The position numbers and the translations under genes were made by a program. Shown in pieces: positions 14,673-15,112 of a stretch of 15,112 nucleotides of DNA. Within the stretch, counting starts at the first letter, position 1. Every line of letters begins with the position of its first letter. This DNA is from an uncultured Rhizobiaceae group bacterium (lineage in GTDB: Bacteria > Pseudomonadota > Alphaproteobacteria > Rhizobiales > Rhizobiaceae), in assembly GCA_937944075.1 (NCBI GenBank), contig CALDZZ010000041.1, positions 1-15,112 on the forward strand. Direction: 5' to 3'. The notes beneath the pieces are model-generated. The model was not told the DNA's origin. It did no database searches and worked only from the letters and a program-made list of their open reading frames with translations.

Positions 14673-15112
14673 GATCTGCCTTCATGGTTTGGCATTTCCA
14701 GACCCTTTATCCAGTCTTCTGCGCCTTTGTATATAAGGATGATGGAAAAATAAGGCGCCTTGTCATCCCCAACCTCAGACAGCGGCATAACCTTCTGGTT
14801 ATCCAGTGAAACCCGCTCCAGATAACCTGCACGATGTAACAGGCCAGCTTCCTCAATTAGCATTCTGATACGCGAAAAATGGCGCCCTATCTTGATAATC
14901 GCAATGGCATCACCAGAGGCAAGGCGTTCGCGCAAGACATCATCCGGCAAGGGTGCAGGCGTTATCGTCAAAACATCATTACGCGCAGCCAACGGGCGTT
15001 GCAGCGTGGCAGCAGAAGCCATGAGCGACGAAATGCCCGGGATGATTTCACAAGTAAACTCACCAGACAAACGCTCAAAAAGATACATGAAGGAACCATA
15101 GAAAAACGGATC
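14669..15112 (-). CDS. cobI: Precorrin-2 / cobalt-factor II C20-methyltransferase, C-terminal part (start outside window)
   Basis: The frame is open to the right edge, giving the last 147 residues of a protein that normally has about 240. Reading from the edge the residues are DPFFYGSFMYLFERL, the family segment around the substrate pocket. CEIIPGISSLMASAATLQRPLA comes next, then DAIAIIKIGRHFSRIRMLI, and the C-terminal LDNQKVMPLSEVGDDKAPYFSIILIYKG stretch, all characteristic of CobI/CbiL. It transfers the methyl group to C20 of precorrin-2 or its cobalt form. The ATG at 15088 is internal (the Met in GSFMY) and is not the start. It overlaps the cbiG-cobJ start by 4 bp and leads the minus-strand cobI-cobJ-cobM run in this window. 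Confidence 0.95.
   Translation of the reverse strand, partial: DPFFYGSFMYLFERLSGEFTCEIIPGISSLMASAATLQRPLAARNDVLTITPAPLPDDVLRERLASGDAIAIIKIGRHFSRIRMLIEEAGLLHRAGYLERVSLDNQKVMPLSEVGDDKAPYFSIILIYKGAEDWIKGLEMPNHEGRS

Overview
The window reads as a chromosomal stretch of a moderate-GC alphaproteobacterium. The basis is a TadG-type pilus protein tail, a cobalamin gene set of alphaproteobacterial style (CobA, CobB, CobC aminotransferase, CobD, CobI, CobM), a CbiG-CobJ fusion, and CbiD in place of CobF. The order or genus cannot be fixed from the sequence. Most of the window is a vitamin B12 (cobalamin) biosynthesis locus. It is very densely packed, and neighbouring genes often share ATGA start/stop overlaps.

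Layout. 1-582 is the 3' end of a VWA-domain TadG-like gene, followed by a strong hairpin terminator at 603-633. 637-1524 (-) is a DMT/EamA permease. 1655-3959 (+) is a lower-ligand and nucleotide-loop unit: cobT, cobS and an alpha-ribazole-phosphate-type phosphatase. 3931-8056 (-) is cobD (cbiB), the cobC aminotransferase, cobB and cobA. 8084-10865 (+) is cbiD, cobK and a PanE/ApbA-like reductase, divergent from cobA with only 27 bp between the two starts. 10878-11741 (-) is a second EamA permease. 11868-12056 (+) is a 62-residue conserved-looking small protein with its own ribosome binding site and terminator. 12082 to the right edge (-) is cobM, the cbiG-cobJ fusion and the 3' part of cobI; transcription runs cobI to cobJ to cobM.

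How the genes work together. CobA makes precorrin-2 from uroporphyrinogen III. CobI, CobJ, CobM and CbiD add ring methyl groups at C20, C17, C11 and C1, CbiG opens the ring lactone, and CobK reduces the macrocycle. CobB amidates the a and c side chains. CobC makes the aminopropanol phosphate arm, and CobD attaches it. CobT activates the lower base, CobS joins it to the GDP-cobinamide, and the phosphatase removes the remaining phosphate. Not seen here, and so presumably elsewhere, are cobalt insertion (CobNST or CbiK/CbiX), CobG/CobZ, CobH, CobL, CobO, CobQ and CobP/CobU.

No RNA genes, insertion sequences, CRISPR arrays or prophage genes were found. I do not see a convincing undescribed system. 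The best leads are the mixed oxygen-dependent/independent enzyme set, the reductase co-translated with cobK, the tiny divergent cobA/cbiD control region, and the small orphan protein.
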